Below are positions 32,449 to 44,501 of a DNA stretch of 64,000 nt, in pieces. Below the pieces are notes generated by a model. That model worked only from the letters and a program-made list of their open reading frames with translations. It made no database searches and was not told the origin of the DNA. Location: positions 32,050 through 96,049 of the forward strand of contig NXFV01001196.1 in assembly GCA_002803225.1 (NCBI GenBank), read 5' to 3'. Each line of letters opens with the position of its first letter. The stretch's first letter is position 1. A program made the translations under genes and the position numbers. This stretch comes from Gamarada debralockiae. Lineage: Eukaryota; Ascomycota; Leotiomycetes; Helotiales; Hyphodiscaceae.

Positions 32449-33319
32449 GGGTGATCAGGGACGACTGAAGTGAGGTCGACCTGCGGGACCACGAAGAATG
32501 GGGAAAGAAAGAACTGGGTTCCTGAAAGCGAAGAACTGCAATGTCGATATCATTACGCTGTCACCAACCAGTGTTTTTTCGATGCTGCTGGGCAGGGCGG
32601 GCCTGGTTCATGGAGTCTCGCCATATTATATGCGAAACACAGCGCATTATTCTTGGTCCTAAAGAAGCCGATTCCTCCCATGGCATCGGACAAAAGAAAG
32701 TGGAAGGCCCGTTGGATCAGGATGGAATAAATCTTATTTTGTTATGGCAGCCAAGCAAAGGATCAGAAGGATGTACTAAATCACGATAATGGCATTGACA
32801 TATGAGTATTTGGATCAAAAATAACATATATTAACAAGATGAAATTGAATTACACATCCCTCAAGCTTGTCGAAATCCTTTGCACCATTAGCTGGTCACT
32901 GAGTGTCGATACCACGCTATTTACCCCTTAAATCTATCTCCTTAAACCTCTGTTCAAAATACTGTCAACAATCTATTGGCCCCAGAGCTCAATACCCTTC
33001 TTTCTTTCTCTCCGTTTGCCGATATTCCATACTTTTGCGCAACCTTCAACAGAAGAAATCTCCCAATCTTCACTGGCCCCGGTCTCTCTTCCCTCTCATG
33101 CACGCGAACTTGCAGCCTCACCGACATCCAATCATGCTCCGTTGGATAAACCACACTGCACTAATTCGGCGACTCTTGCATATTTCTGCATTATTGCTCG
33201 TTGCTTTTCCATTGAAAAATGGGCGTGCGTGTGGCGCTTGAGTACATATGTCGCAACCTGCTCCGCATATCACGCACCATGCCTTGTCACACTAGCATAA
33301 ATTCTTTGCAAGTGCAATT
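32449..33319. other. Intergenic, nothing recognised
   Basis: Downstream of the MFS gene only short frames without domains are seen. No element ends were found. Confidence 0.4.
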
Positions 33320-35010
33320 ATGGATGAATACCTATTCCAAGAATATCTCAACGGATGCACAGAAACTGTGAAGACACAACCACTTGTTTCGAAGCTTTCG
33401 TGTTCGAGGATTCAGTGGACAATTTTGTTAAAGACGAAAGAGAAATCCAGGACAATGAGCTTGAGGACTTGTTTAGTGATTTCAGCAGCCGGCCTGAAGG
33501 TTGTTTAGGTGGTATTTACCTGATGTAATAATATCGTAGTTTTTTAAATGAAGAGAATCGCTGACGAGGAGTAGTTTGCAAAAGGAAGCCAACCATCCAG
33601 ATACATTCGAGTCGCGTACCTTGTCGCTCCCTAGGAAGCAGTACGAAAGCATGATTAAATCGATGAAGTTGCCGCTGAGCTGGATCGAGACTTCGAGTTG
33701 TGTCGGCCAGTGTTTTGGTCTGGGACGCCGTTGATAGATGGGAAGCTGTACTTGCGTAGGTTCAGCTACTACACTCTCCTCCCATCCACTAACTTCACAT
33801 CAGAGATAATATACCGCAAAAGCGACGTCAAAAAATCTGACGTCCGCAAGAGCAGATACTGGGAACTAGTTCTCTCCCACGAACTCGAGACTGGCATCAC
33901 GAGAGGCTTCTTCAAAGGAACAGAGCGATCTGATATTGCGCAGTGTATAGCTTGTTTGAGAAGCTGTTCGGATTAGATTGATCATCCGCTATTTTTGCCG
34001 ATATTGATTTTCTCTTATGATATGGAGGTTGAGAAACGGCATCGGCATAATAGGGAGAAAGTTCGTATCTTAGAGAATGAGGTTGCGGCAGCGTCGGATA
34101 AGTATAACGATCGGGATATTACAAAGGCGGATAGTGTTGATTTGGCGAGGATGAACAATGACCTTGTGAGTCTCTTTCCGAGACTGGCGTTGTGAAGTAA
34201 CAGTCAACAGGTACAGTGCCACAAAAAAGTGCTTTGGAAACGGCCGGAAGGGTACCTAAGCATACTCCAAATCATCGACAATACACTCGCTGATCTCAGA
34301 ACCAAATGGCCAGAAAGCCAAAGGCACCGCAGAGAGGCAGCTGATCCACTGCTCGCCTCTCGCCTCAAACTACTGAAAGCCAAGCTCGAAGGCATTCGAA
34401 CCCATCACCACATCACATTGTCTCGCCTGAAGCTTGTTGGAAATGTCCTCCGAAACCTAGTTTCATTGAGCATATTTCGGCAGCAGAAGGAAATCAAGTT
34501 CGAGAAATTGACTCGGCAGAGGACGATCAATCTGGAAATTGCGAGTGAAGAGGAACGTCGAGAAACGCAGCGAGCACAGAAGGATCTGGAGATTATGCTT
34601 GAGACGAGAAAGCAAACTACCATGGCTATTATCGGCATCATTTTCCTGCCTGGTGCATTCATTTCGGTAAGTCCTTACGTTTTTTTCTCGCAACCACCTT
34701 TAGAGGTTCCGCCGGGGACCCTGACATATCTTTGCAGTCGATCTTCAGCACGACTTTCTTCGATTTGCAGGCAGGTGACTCTGCAGGGGTAATTTCGAAG
34801 AAGTTCTGGGTGTATTGGGTTCTTACAACACTCATAACTCTTACTCTTCTTGTCGTGTGGCTGTTTTGGCATCGTCGGACAAAACAGCTGATGAGGGAGG
34901 AGGATAGCAAGATACGTGAAGCGGAAGAGGTGAATCGGAGGAAGGTTGCAAGGATAATGGGACAGCCGCTGCCTAGCCTCGCATTTGAGATGGAAAACGG
35001 CATGAGATAG
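33320..35010 (+). pseudogene. CorA-like divalent-cation transporter gene, decayed
   Basis: The C-terminal part is well preserved. Exon 34211-34666 ends TTMAIIGIIFLPGAFIS, a 71-bp intron follows (34667-34737), then SIFSTTFFDLQ..GVISKKFWVYWVLTTLITLTLLVVWLFWHRR to 35010. These are the two C-terminal membrane helices of fungal CorA-like proteins. A 45-bp intron (34166-34210) joins the preceding exon (VEKRHRHNREKVRILENEV...). Upstream, the frame 33698-33976 (PVFWSGTPLIDGKLYLRRFSYYTLLPS) ends in a TAG at 33974-33976 and continues in the same frame with IDHPLFLP, so the stop interrupts the gene. The block before it (DTFESRTLSLPRKQYESMI) lies in a different frame. The usual GMN motif is replaced in these fungal relatives and is not seen. 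It is probably non-functional unless an unseen intron removes the stop. Confidence 0.65.
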
Positions 35011-35307
35011 AAGAGAAAATAGCTATTTCTGTGAGTGTTGTCTTTGTTGTTGATGGGATGAACTAAGAAGTCCCCGAAGAAAATTCTGGCCGCTGGGTGA
35101 TCCTTATCCAAACCTGTTGTTGATCTGATCAACAATCTCTCTCTTTTTTCTGTCCTTCAACTGCCTTGTCCTAATCCTTCCCTGCTCCAGCCCATTCACA
35201 CCCCTAGAAAAAAATTTCGATTTGACTAGTGAGATTTTAGTATCCACCTCTAACCTAGATTCGGACATGTCTTCCCCAAAATTGTCCAAGTTGTCGCTGA
35301 TCGTCTT

Positions 35308-35377
35308 CAGTCATCCATGATATCAGTCATCCATGATATCAGTCATCCATGATATCAGTCATCCATGATATCAGTCA
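35308..35377. repeat. 16-bp tandem repeat, 4.4 copies
   Basis: CAGTCATCCATGATAT is repeated perfectly four times plus a partial copy. It includes the last codons of the minus-strand pseudogene. Confidence 0.9.
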
Positions 35378-36613
35378 CCCGCTTGTATGTAGTTTTCTGA
35401 TGCTCGTCTAACGTACGCAAAGCAATTGCCTGCTTCTCTAGTTTGCACAACTCGTTTGAAGTAAGGCCGAAATATGCTGCGATCTTACGGGACTGGATCA
35501 ACTGACTATCTTTGACGTCCAGCAAGTCCACGGCGGCGATATCTTGAGTAATGTCGAGGTTTCCTTCGAAGTCTTGAGATCTAAGATTACGGCTCCAGCC
35601 TCCAAAAAGAGGGCAGTGATATCGTCTTTCACTTTGTCGAGATGTGGCACATACTGTTTGCGTAGTGCTTCTTCTGCTGGTGGTTCTGGCCCCAAGAGTA
35701 GAACGAGTCCTTCCTTGAGATGGCCGTTCCGCTCCTGCTTTTGTGCGTTGTTTCCTGCAAATTTCTGGGGCTGGTTGACAGTCCTTTCGTTGGTGTTGAC
35801 GATTCGATCCACTTTGCAATCCAAGTGGGAGCTGAATCTTCATAGGCCGTCACCTGCTGTGCGCGAAAGTTCTAGGAACCTGTCGACGTGCTTCACTAGT
35901 TTTACCCTGCGGACATTTGTCAACATATTTCCAATCACCACGGTATTTCAAAGCGTGGAATAGATCGACTCTGAAGTTACATTGCTGTGCCTGATCAGAA
36001 TCAGAACCTCCTTTATAGCTGATTCATCTCTTTTCATGATCAATGGGCGCGAAACGTCTTCGGCTGCTGCCTCTTGCATTGCCGAGAGCTTCGACTGTGC
36101 GTCTACCAGGGACTGAAATTCCGGGTTTTGGACATAGGATTCGGTCCAGCGCAGTACGTCAGTTGCTGCTATAATTGCGCGTACTGGTGAGTTGTGTGAG
36201 TTGTCGAGTACTTGAACGAGAAAGGTGCAAGCCAGAAATGCTAGAATGTAGGATAATGGTGTCGTAAGATGATTTAAAACTCTACCAAGAAGGTTAAAGG
36301 TAATTGAGATCTTCACGGAAGTACGGGGCTGGGATTTGGTTTCAGCTCCAGTAGCTTCAGGCTTGTTTTTTTTGCCTCGGTAGGATGCGATTTTTTCTCG
36401 AGATGTTGTTGGCTGAGATGTGTGGCAGTCTCATTTGCACTTCTCATATCCATCTTTGCAGTCTGGGTTTTCTATTGCTGTAGCTGTCTTTGATTCAAAA
36501 TTAATATAAGGTGATGTACACTCCATTGCAGAGAGGAAGCTGCTTAAATATGCAAATTCTGCTAGGGATGGTATGAGGTGCCATAGGATGAGATAGAGGC
36601 TCTGCGAACGCAT
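35355..36613 (-). pseudogene. Unrecognised membrane-anchored protein gene, decayed
   Basis: The minus frame starts with a signal-like sequence (MRSQSLYLILWHLIPSLAEFAYL, ATG 36613). It meets a TGA at 36431-36433 after EKC-K and continues in the same frame through a membrane segment (PLSYILAFLACTFLVQVLD). A helical stretch follows (NPEFQSLVDAQSKLSAMQEAAAEDVSR) before a TGA near 35948. Later parts appear in two other frames (RKQYVPHLDKVKDDITALFLEAGAVILDLKT and DITQDIAAVDLLDVKDSQLIQSRKIAAYFGLTSNELCKLEKQ). Together they suggest a ~400-residue protein with one anchor and coiled-coil regions. I do not recognise the family. At least one nonsense change and one frameshift break it. Confidence 0.5.
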
Positions 36614-36704
36614 TAGTAACCCATCATTTCCCCTCTCACTGAATCGGAATCTCTTTCTTTGTTTGTTAGAACCTCAAATCCTTACATTGTTTTGCTTGCA
36701 CGCA

Positions 36705-37088
36705 TACCGTAATGATTGCTTTACAGGACCCTAACTTTTATGTTGGATTCTAGCGTTTGGTATTTTGGAACCCGCTCTTATAATAGGAACAAGGTGTTAT
36801 AAATGGCATTGAATTTTTGATATATTCAAATATTCCCACGGTTCGTAGAGACTTACCGCACTTGCTCATGGATATTAATCCAAAATTTTCTAAAATACAA
36901 AGTATTAAAGGTTATTACTTGTTAAATTTATTAAAAATGAGTCTCAGAAGAGAGAAATACTAGGCAATCTGAGCCCCTATTTATATGCTCTTATTAATTC
37001 CTGTTCCACCTTGCTCAACAAACCCGCCTCTAATAAACGGAGGGATCATGTAGTGGGTTTGGGGACTTATAAGGCAATTAATACAGTA
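36705..37088. mobile_element. Short TA-flanked element with TACCGTA-type ends, copy 1 (384 bp)
   Basis: The left end TACCGTAATGATTGCTTTA pairs with the reverse complement of the right end (TACTGTATTAATTGCCTTA). TA lies at both extreme ends. The interior is AT-rich and non-coding. The termini match those of the element at 46874-47298. Confidence 0.5.
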
Positions 37089-37343
37089 ACTTGAAGCTGT
37101 AGCCGACAAGGAGCTTCAGATATTTGGGGGGCAATCTTAAGCGAGGCGGCCCCATTCTGTGGCTGCGAGGCAGCTTCGCGACTGCGCTACCAAGACGGGC
37201 TTTCCCAACGCAAAGGCAAACGAGGCGCAGTCTGGGGTTTGCCAGATCGTCAAATATTAAATGTACCATTCAGCCTTCTGACTCTCTTTTCTTTGCCCCT
37301 CTCTCCTTACCCTCCAAATCGTCCGGCAGATTCCATCTATCAA

Positions 37344-39249
37344 ATGAGTATCGAGCCGCCTCAAAAAGGGTTCTGCTACTGGACAATGGCCAAAGACGAT
37401 GTCGTGGTTGACGAAGTTGAAACCTTCAAGTCCAAACGCATCTGTTGCCCCACTTTTTTCTCCTTTAGTAACGATTTTCGACCTCTTTCGGTTCTACATG
37501 AGTTACAAGAAGGCTACACAAGAGGAGATATCGGAATTCACGGGAAACTCCGTCTCGCCGACTTGAAGGCAGCTGCTGAGGCAGGTTACCAGTGGTGCAC
37601 ATTTTTTGCCACCCGGTCCTTTGGCGAATTCGCCTGGGGGTATGTCTACAGTAAAAATGACGGGCGGGCGATCAATAGATGTTGTGGAGAGGATGATCCA
37701 GAGAACGGGAAGCTGTTTACGGTAGACATAGCTAGAGTCGGGAGAATTCTGGAACAATACGCGGACGCAGACTTCGACTTTTCAGTGCATCCGGTCGATC
37801 AGCTGAATTATCTGGGTTATCGAAACTCAGCATGATGCTGAAGTAGTCGAACATGGAATCTGAGATGGCCGCTTACGCTGCGAGTCAAAGCACGATCTGG
37901 TTGTCGAGCTACATGCCGCTGAAGGTGGGGCTCGAAATCATTACGCGTGGGGGATTTTTTTTAAACTAAATGACAAACAGATGGTCTAGCAAGCAAGTCC
38001 ACCGAGACTCGTCCTATCCATGTTAACCCTGCGTCCGATGCAGGTCTTTCTCGAGCCCAGTCCTGGATTGCGGACTATTTCGAGACACATCCAGTGTGTC
38101 CTTGGCGCGAAAAGAAGGCCCTGCCAACCCGAGTCATCAAGATTCTAGAGGACGAGAATCCGGTCTTGTATACTACCAAGAAAGCAAAATTAGGATGATA
38201 CATCGCTCTGAGTTATGTATGGGGCCAACCACAAACATTCTCAACTAACACTTGTGACGATCGAAGAGAGAGGATGAGAGGATTTAGAGCGACGGACTAC
38301 CGCAGACCCTGCAGGATGCCGTTTTCCTCGCCCGAAAATTGGGGTCAGATTATATTTGAATCGATTCTCTTTGCATCATACGAGATTCAAAATTCTACAG
38401 AGACCGCGAGATATCGAAGATGGCCCAGTACTATCGCAATTCGTTTGTGACTATCAGTGGAGGCTTTGCATGGGAAGCAAGCGAAAGTTTCCTTAGCATT
38501 TGAAATTTATGCAAAATCATCCCAGCACGGGTATTGCAAGAGACCTCATGAGATTGCCATACATCTGCCCAGAGGCGATGAGATAGGCACGGTACTATTC
38601 CGGGAGCAGAGTCCCTTTTTCAACTCCAACGAGCGTTCAATCAAAGAGCATGGACCCTACAAGAACGCATTCTTAGCCCACGAGAACTGTATGGGTCAAG
38701 ACTGTTATGGCAGTGCCACAGCTGCTAGATCAGTGACGGAGGCGTTGAAGACTGGTCGTTCGACTTAGAAGATTCAGACCACAGACGTATTCAACAAGAT
38801 TTTGCGGGCCGCAGCAAGAGCTACAACGAAAGTGCAAAAAAACATGAACAACCATTCGGAACAATGTTCAACATCTGGGTATCTCATCATCCACGAGTAC
38901 TCTTGTAAGAAATTGACCATGCCGGAAGACAAGCTTCTAGCCGTGTCAGGCCTGGCGATGGAAATAGGGAGGCTCATTGGCAATGACCGTGAGGAGTATC
39001 TAGCTAGCCTGTGATGCTCTCAGTTGCCGCGCGAGCTAATGTCCCTATCTTTGATTGGATCGATTGCCAACGTGGCGAGCCCCATCTTGGTCCTGGGCGT
39101 CACTGGATAACAATATTATCCTTGATCGTCTGCCACCTCCGCACGCCACCCGACTGGCCGAAATAGTGCATTGCAGCGTGATACCACGTCAAGCTACAGC
39201 ACCACATGGAGAAATTTATCTGCTGAGCTCAAGATCTGAGGCTACTTGA
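37344..39249 (+). pseudogene. HET-domain gene, multiply frameshifted
   Basis: The first part is open from an ATG at 37344 (MSIEPPQKGFCYW) to 37835. It shows the N-terminal linker typical of one HET class (GKLRLADLKAAAEAGYQWCTFFATRSF). The HET core follows in pieces: WREKKALPTRVIKILE, YIALSYVWGQPQTF (38200-38240), a TLQDAV.LARKLGSDYI segment read in another frame, and the 'DSLCIIQD' region also out of frame. Then come RAWTLQERILSPREL near 38650, DYLIIHEYSCKKLTMPEDKLLAVSGLAMEIGRLI (38870-38980) and WRAPSWSWASLD (39070-39110). At least four frame changes and several stops separate the blocks. HET proteins act in vegetative incompatibility; this one is dead. Confidence 0.8.
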
Positions 39250-39845
39250 TGGAGTTCTCAAAAGACGATCGCAGGGACTTCGATAAGGTGGTGCAGCAAA
39301 TGCACAACGAGAACCTGTTGCCCGTGGCTCCTCACAATATGAAAAGCAAACTCGAGCATGATCGAATGGCCCTCAATATTTCCGGGCCCCTTTGGGGCCC
39401 GGATTCCTTGAGTAACTGCTGGACTCTACCTGAAAGGCTGGTGCTGTTGGCCATGTTTGCTCAGCCAGTCGAGGAGCGAGATAAGATGAAAAATGTCGAC
39501 CATAGGGTTATAAAGATTAAACCGGGAACCGCGCCTCAGGCAATTCACTCCTACCAGATGCTCACGAGGTTTAAAGATGTAATAAAGGCTCATGACAGGC
39601 CAGAGATTGAGAAGATAGCAGGCGATAAATACGAGGCGTTCGCCGCACGATACCGACCTGAGTGGCCGGATCTTGAGCCTGGGTATGAAATTTACCAGAA
39701 AATGCTAGTCCATTTTTCGAAAAGGTCTTCCTTGAGAGAAAACTTGCTACAGCACTCGAGAAACAGGATCGGCCAGAGCTCGAGCCAACAGTTAAGGAGT
39801 ACAATGCGTTTACGGTGGAAGAGCCCAATTCCTGGGGAGGACTAA
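39249..39845 (+). CDS. Unrecognised open frame, 198 aa
   Basis: An open frame from an ATG (MEFSKDDRRDFDKVVQQMHNEN) overlaps the last bases of the HET pseudogene. It encodes a charged, Arg/Glu-rich soluble protein with YEAFAARYRPEWPDLEPGYEIYQKML. No domain was recognised and there is no signal peptide. It may be an accidental frame within further relic DNA, since similar sequence in a second frame is also readable. Confidence 0.3.
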   Translation: MEFSKDDRRDFDKVVQQMHNENLLPVAPHNMKSKLEHDRMALNISGPLWGPDSLSNCWTLPERLVLLAMFAQPVEERDKMKNVDHRVIKIKPGTAPQAIHSYQMLTRFKDVIKAHDRPEIEKIAGDKYEAFAARYRPEWPDLEPGYEIYQKMLVHFSKRSSLRENLLQHSRNRIGQSSSQQLRSTMRLRWKSPIPGED

Positions 39846-40826
39846 CGAGGATGAGGAAATCACAGAGCCCTCAGGCAATGCCGAGGACGGGTAAGAGAAG
39901 GATCAACCACGAGCTGATGACTTGGAGGGGATTTGTGTCTATCCTTCTTCCAAAGATGGGAGCAACAAATAGGATTTGCTGGACTTTCCCGTAGGTTTGG
40001 AGTTCAAAGACGATGCTGTATGGTTGTCGTGTTTAGTACCTGTGAAGAAGGATGACGGAAAGTTCGAGCGCATTTCATGTCTAAATGAGACGCTGGTGCG
40101 TGGGATCAGTATCTAGAAAAGTTCACACGGCTGGTGGAGATCATTTGATGGTTGGATTTAGGTTCTAGCAAGCGTGGAGGATAAATCTTGGAGTTGCTTC
40201 GGTGAGGGTGTGAATGTGATGGATGGTCGGTTCTGAGGTGCGAAAGTTTCTAAGCGTCGCCGAGGACATGAGAGCCGAATAATTGTATATTGTTTTTCTC
40301 GGAAACTGTTCCTTGATGATATTCTCTATCGTAGCCCGAAAACTTTTGTGGTAGTCGTCCCATCCTCGGCATTGTGAAATGTTTGCTACTGCATCACTCG
40401 TGCTGCGCGACTCCGAACTCCCTGGTCGTTCTGTATTCCTAAACATCATAATCGACTTATCCTTCCGATCGTGCATGAACACTCGTTTTACTCGACCCAC
40501 CACCCATTCCATAATGCCACTGTGCAGCCTTATCCGCGTCCTCAGTCGAAACTAGGTATGAAGTCGAAACGGTTACGCCTTCTATTTCTTTCTCCTTCCG
40601 CTGGATAATTCTTGCAATATGGTCACGTGACTGACGAGCAGTGACAGAATAAGGAAAACGTGGTTGGATTATTAAGGCTGGCGAAGATACCAATGAACAA
40701 ACCAAAGTACAGCAGTCTGTACTTATAGACAGAAATCTCCCAATTACTCATAAACCACGTCATACTGATCAAGCGAACTTTGGGTCATGTGATGCGTTAC
40801 ATGTCTCATGGTGCCTAGCACCAGAG
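39846..40826. other. Intergenic, nothing recognised
   Basis: A minus frame at 40165-40512 (115 codons) and others have no recognisable domain. Confidence 0.4.
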
Positions 40827-42101
40827 TCACTGATTACTCATTCCAACAATAATATACTCCCTACTACCGCAACCCGTGCTTCCCCTCCATCCGAAGCTCA
40901 TCTCGCTCTTGCTATACAATTTCTGGTCCACAATATCAGCCTCTAGGTCCCAGACTTTGTTTCTGTCCTTGTCAGAGCGCGAGGATGATGACAGTTCGTA
41001 GGGTCCACCAGGATCATGTAGATTGTGCGATGTTCCGTGAGCGAGGGGGGTGGACTTGAACGGAATTTTCGTCCAAAAAGACTTATTGCAGAGTTGTCTG
41101 AGAATCGGAAGATTGACTGCGACTATCCCAACAATAGTTTCGCGAACTCCGCATCGATTGATATTCAGCGCACTAGGATTGGATCTTAAGGTTAAAATAA
41201 CACGAATAATGGCAGCGCCGATGACGAACAGACCAGAACACAGTAGAAACGCGATGATAGCCTTCCTTTTAACTGTTACTTTGAGTTTCCAAAGGAGTGG
41301 CAGAGGAATAACGAGGATAGCGGCATCGGTGATAACATTGAGGACAACGGTGACGAGAAAGTTTTGCTTCTTAAGTGTACATTTCGCTCCTGGATCTGGG
41401 ACCACTTGCCAGTTCTTCTGAGTGGGGTAACAAGCGAATGTGATGGTGAGGAAGACCGCAATGTAAGATACAACACATGCCAGTCCAAGCCATTTGACGT
41501 AGCGGTGCTGCCAAAGGCCAAAACTGGAAGATTCTGTTAGAATTATGAAGTGCTTTTTGTTGAGAGGGCCATACGTCAGTCGGTTGAAGAAACAGAGCAT
41601 CGTCCCCTTCAAGCACCAAATCAAGGCCGTATAAGAGTACCACGCAGCGAGTTGTTCTTTGGATCCGAACTCGTATCGACTAATTTCAATGGGAGTCAAG
41701 GCTGGGGATACTCGTCAGTCAAGGGCCTCGCCATGTCCACCACGGCTACTCACTCCTCTTTTTTTGAATAGCTGATGCCTCGACATTTGTCCCATGGTAA
41801 TCTGGTCCACTGATTAATAATGCTAAACATTGCAGATCCTCCGCTTCAAACATACAGATTATTTGCACCGTTGCGGCATCCATTGTGAAAAACACTAGTA
41901 CTAGGAGTGAAAAGAAGTCATCGCCTTGAAATCCCTTGAACCCGACGGTCTTAATTCTTGTTGCGAATCGTAGGAGGATAACTGCAGCTCCGATACCATA
42001 TAGTGCCCATTCTTCCCGAAGGAACTAACAATGCGTCAGTACTGTGTCGCGGTTTCATTATTCCACTGGAACAGATTTACCTCAGGATCCCTCTCACTCA
42101 T
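40827..42101 (-). CDS. Fungal rhodopsin-domain (PTH11-like) integral membrane protein, 353 aa
   Basis: Five exons can be assembled: 42101-42081, 42024-41856, 41801-41754, 41701-41575 and 41523-40827. Introns of 51-56 bp have GT..AG borders and keep frame throughout. The protein begins MSERDPE-FLREEWALYGIGAAVILLRFATR, then FFSLLVLVFFTMDAATVQII-YYHGTN. Next come EFGSKEQLAAWYSYTALIWCLKGTMLCFFNRLTFGLWQH, YVKWLGLACVVSYIAVFLTITFACYP, CTLKKQNFLVTVVLNVITDAAILVIPLPLLWKL, AFLLCSGLFVIGAAIIRVILTL and RETIVGIVAVNLPIL. These are the seven membrane helices of the fungal rhodopsin-domain family. A hydrophilic Ser-rich C-tail follows. Related PTH11-type proteins are putative surface receptors; no ligand can be inferred. 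Splice sites were placed by eye. Confidence 0.8.
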
Positions 42102-42241
42102 CCTCGATAATACAAAAAGCCAGAAATTTGTTCTGATAACCAAGGACTACACCTGGCAGAAGTGACAACCTTCAATCAGAGGGAATTCGAAATAAAATTT
42201 GCGGTACAACCACTGCAACGGAATTTCAGAGTGGATACACA

Positions 42242-42391
42242 TACCGTAGCAACTGGCAGATAAGATACTATGCCCCAGTTAAGATGCTAGTCAGATAAGA
42301 TACTATATCACTACCAAAGGGTATATCTCTTTTGAAGAAAAAACGCAAATATTTGCATAAGATATTATCTCATCTGCCAATTTCTACGGTA
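42242..42391. mobile_element. Short TA-flanked MITE with TACCGTA-type ends, copy 2 (150 bp)
   Basis: TACCGTAGCAACTGGCAGAT at the left pairs with the reverse complement of the right end (TACCGTAGAAATTGGCAGAT). The inverted repeat spans 30 bp with 26 matches, with TA at both ends. The motif AGATAAGATACTAT occurs twice inside. It is non-coding. Confidence 0.75.
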
Positions 42392-44501
42392 CTTATGATT
42401 CCAATCCCCGTTGTCGTCCACTCCAAGCTTGAACTCAATTTCAAGAAGAGTTATCCTCGCGAGCCTTAGGTCCTTGATCGTGGGGTATGTTCAAGATTTC
42501 CTATGAGTAGACAAAACCATATTATCCATCCGGCCAACAAGCATCTGTCGCACGACTCGTTGGACAATTCTGAGCCATTCAGCAGCTTCTCGGAAAGTAA
42601 GGTTCCTAGTTCGTAAGCAAGCCGCGAAGAAAGTGGTGAACCGTGGGGAGAAGCCTAGGGACCCGAGTCATGTTTGTGCTCTAGAGGATCTGCAGGTGGA
42701 ACATATCAGGGGTTTTGGCCGCGGCGCAATGGGGAAAAGCACTGGGATCTGGCAGATCGATCCTGGGGAGAATAACCCGAGGTGGAGAATTCTGGCGATC
42801 GAGATTCCTATAGACGTAAGGGAACCAACAGCATTGCCTCTTTTAGACTCTGAATATAGAAAATGAGCATTTGAGGGTTCGAACTTGACTGACGGATGGG
42901 GAGAAAAGTCTGTAGAATAGAATCTAAGGTAGGAGGAGACTAAATACATGGGAAATGAGGTGTGGAGCCAAAAAGAGGTGCCTGAGGCAGCAGTTCATCT
43001 GACACTCGATGGCACAATGCGGGGAATAGCGTTTGTGGTTGGCAGCCACAGCATGTTTTTCAGACGGCAGGGCTAAAAAGTGACACTAAACATGCTCTAT
43101 CACCTGTAGTGCCAGCATGCGATAATTATGCCATCAAGGTCAATCCTTGTGACACATTTTCTAATGCTTAAAATCCCACTTCCCTTATTAAAAAGGTGCC
43201 GTCTCGGCGCCTTAGTAAAGCACGGGCCGGACCGAGAATAAATCCTCTTCTGCTCGTCCAGGCCCAGCACCGTCTTTGAGTAAGGTTGGCCTTGCCAGCC
43301 TTGTTTCGCACTTGGTAGGCGTCTTGCGTATGAGAGGAACAAAAGAAGTTGGGCAGAGTTTAGAATGAGAAGTTTCCTGAGTCTACGGAGTAGCGGCTTG
43401 GCTAACGAAGAACTCGCGTGATATGTAGACCTGGTAGCCGGCTCAGATGCCTGGATTATTCGAGACGAGACTCAACCCTATTGGCATTATCCCTCCTCGA
43501 AACATTTCACGTGAGTAAGCTCGATTTGCTGTCGAAGTCCAGCTGATATTGATATTCAAACTGCAACGCAACCAACAATATAATGCGAGGTATTCCTTGG
43601 TGACGTGGGGTTTCAGACTTCGGGCGCACGCTCTGTGCTGAACTCTGTTCAACAGTCATTCATACCTTCAACTGCCGATGACCATAGGTTTCAAGTGTTT
43701 TTCAAAGAGAGACGTCCCTCTATACCGAGCAAGGTCACGGTACCCTCTTGTCTGCGCACGACAGAGTGTGCCCTTTTTCCCAACCTCAAAAGGACCCGAT
43801 GCCATCATCTCAATGTATGATCCTCCAGCCTCAATATTGCCCCATGTCCGCGGTGTACGGCCCATTCTGTTGCTTTCATATTTCGCCTCTTTTCTGCATG
43901 TTAAATAGGGCCGACAATGGTGGTTTTGTTACGCCTAAAGGCAAGAGTCGTTGCGAACCCCTTATGCTTCCTAGAGAGTTGGAGGCCACGCTACCTATAC
44001 CACACGGAGTCCTCGTCACTCGTAGGGGTGAGAGGAAATTGAGGTCGACGGCTGACTTGGGATACTTTGAACTCCGTCGGATGTGAAGTTTGTCGGCACG
44101 CACCACAAGTCCAAGGAACATTTCACGGAAAGGATAAATTTGACCAGCGGAATCTCGGTTCGTGTTGCATTTCCAGGTGCCTACGAGCAAGGCTCCGAAG
44201 AAGACCCCACGATCTCTGGGACATTCGGTTGCTATGTTGCTGATTGCGGTATTTTGAATGTTCCAAAACCTCCTAGGGCATCTGCTTCCACGTTCAATAT
44301 GTCTCGACGTCCCGGATTATTAATATGTTCACGAACACTTCTATTGCTCTTCCCACGGTTAACCCTTTTCTTAGCGAACCGTCGACTTGACCTCATTTCC
44401 GCCTCACCATCCAACGAATTTCATCGCTCTCCACCTCAATGATCGAACATCGTGTAGTCGCATCCGAGATTTCGAAGTCAGTGTGCGCCATTTTAGTTAC
44501 C
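42392..44501. other. Intergenic, unassigned frames only
   Basis: Frames of 60-119 codons (for example 44083-44442 plus) have no recognised domain. Adjacent frames share similar length and none stands out. I see no RNA gene or element ends. Confidence 0.4.

Noticed and set aside
39249..39845. Retrotransposon gag-like reading of the 198-aa frame
   Set aside because: No zinc knuckle, protease or reverse transcriptase motif; left as an unrecognised frame.
42850..42900. GGGTTCGAAC resembling a tRNA T-arm
   Set aside because: No acceptor stem, D-arm or anticodon arm can be folded around it.
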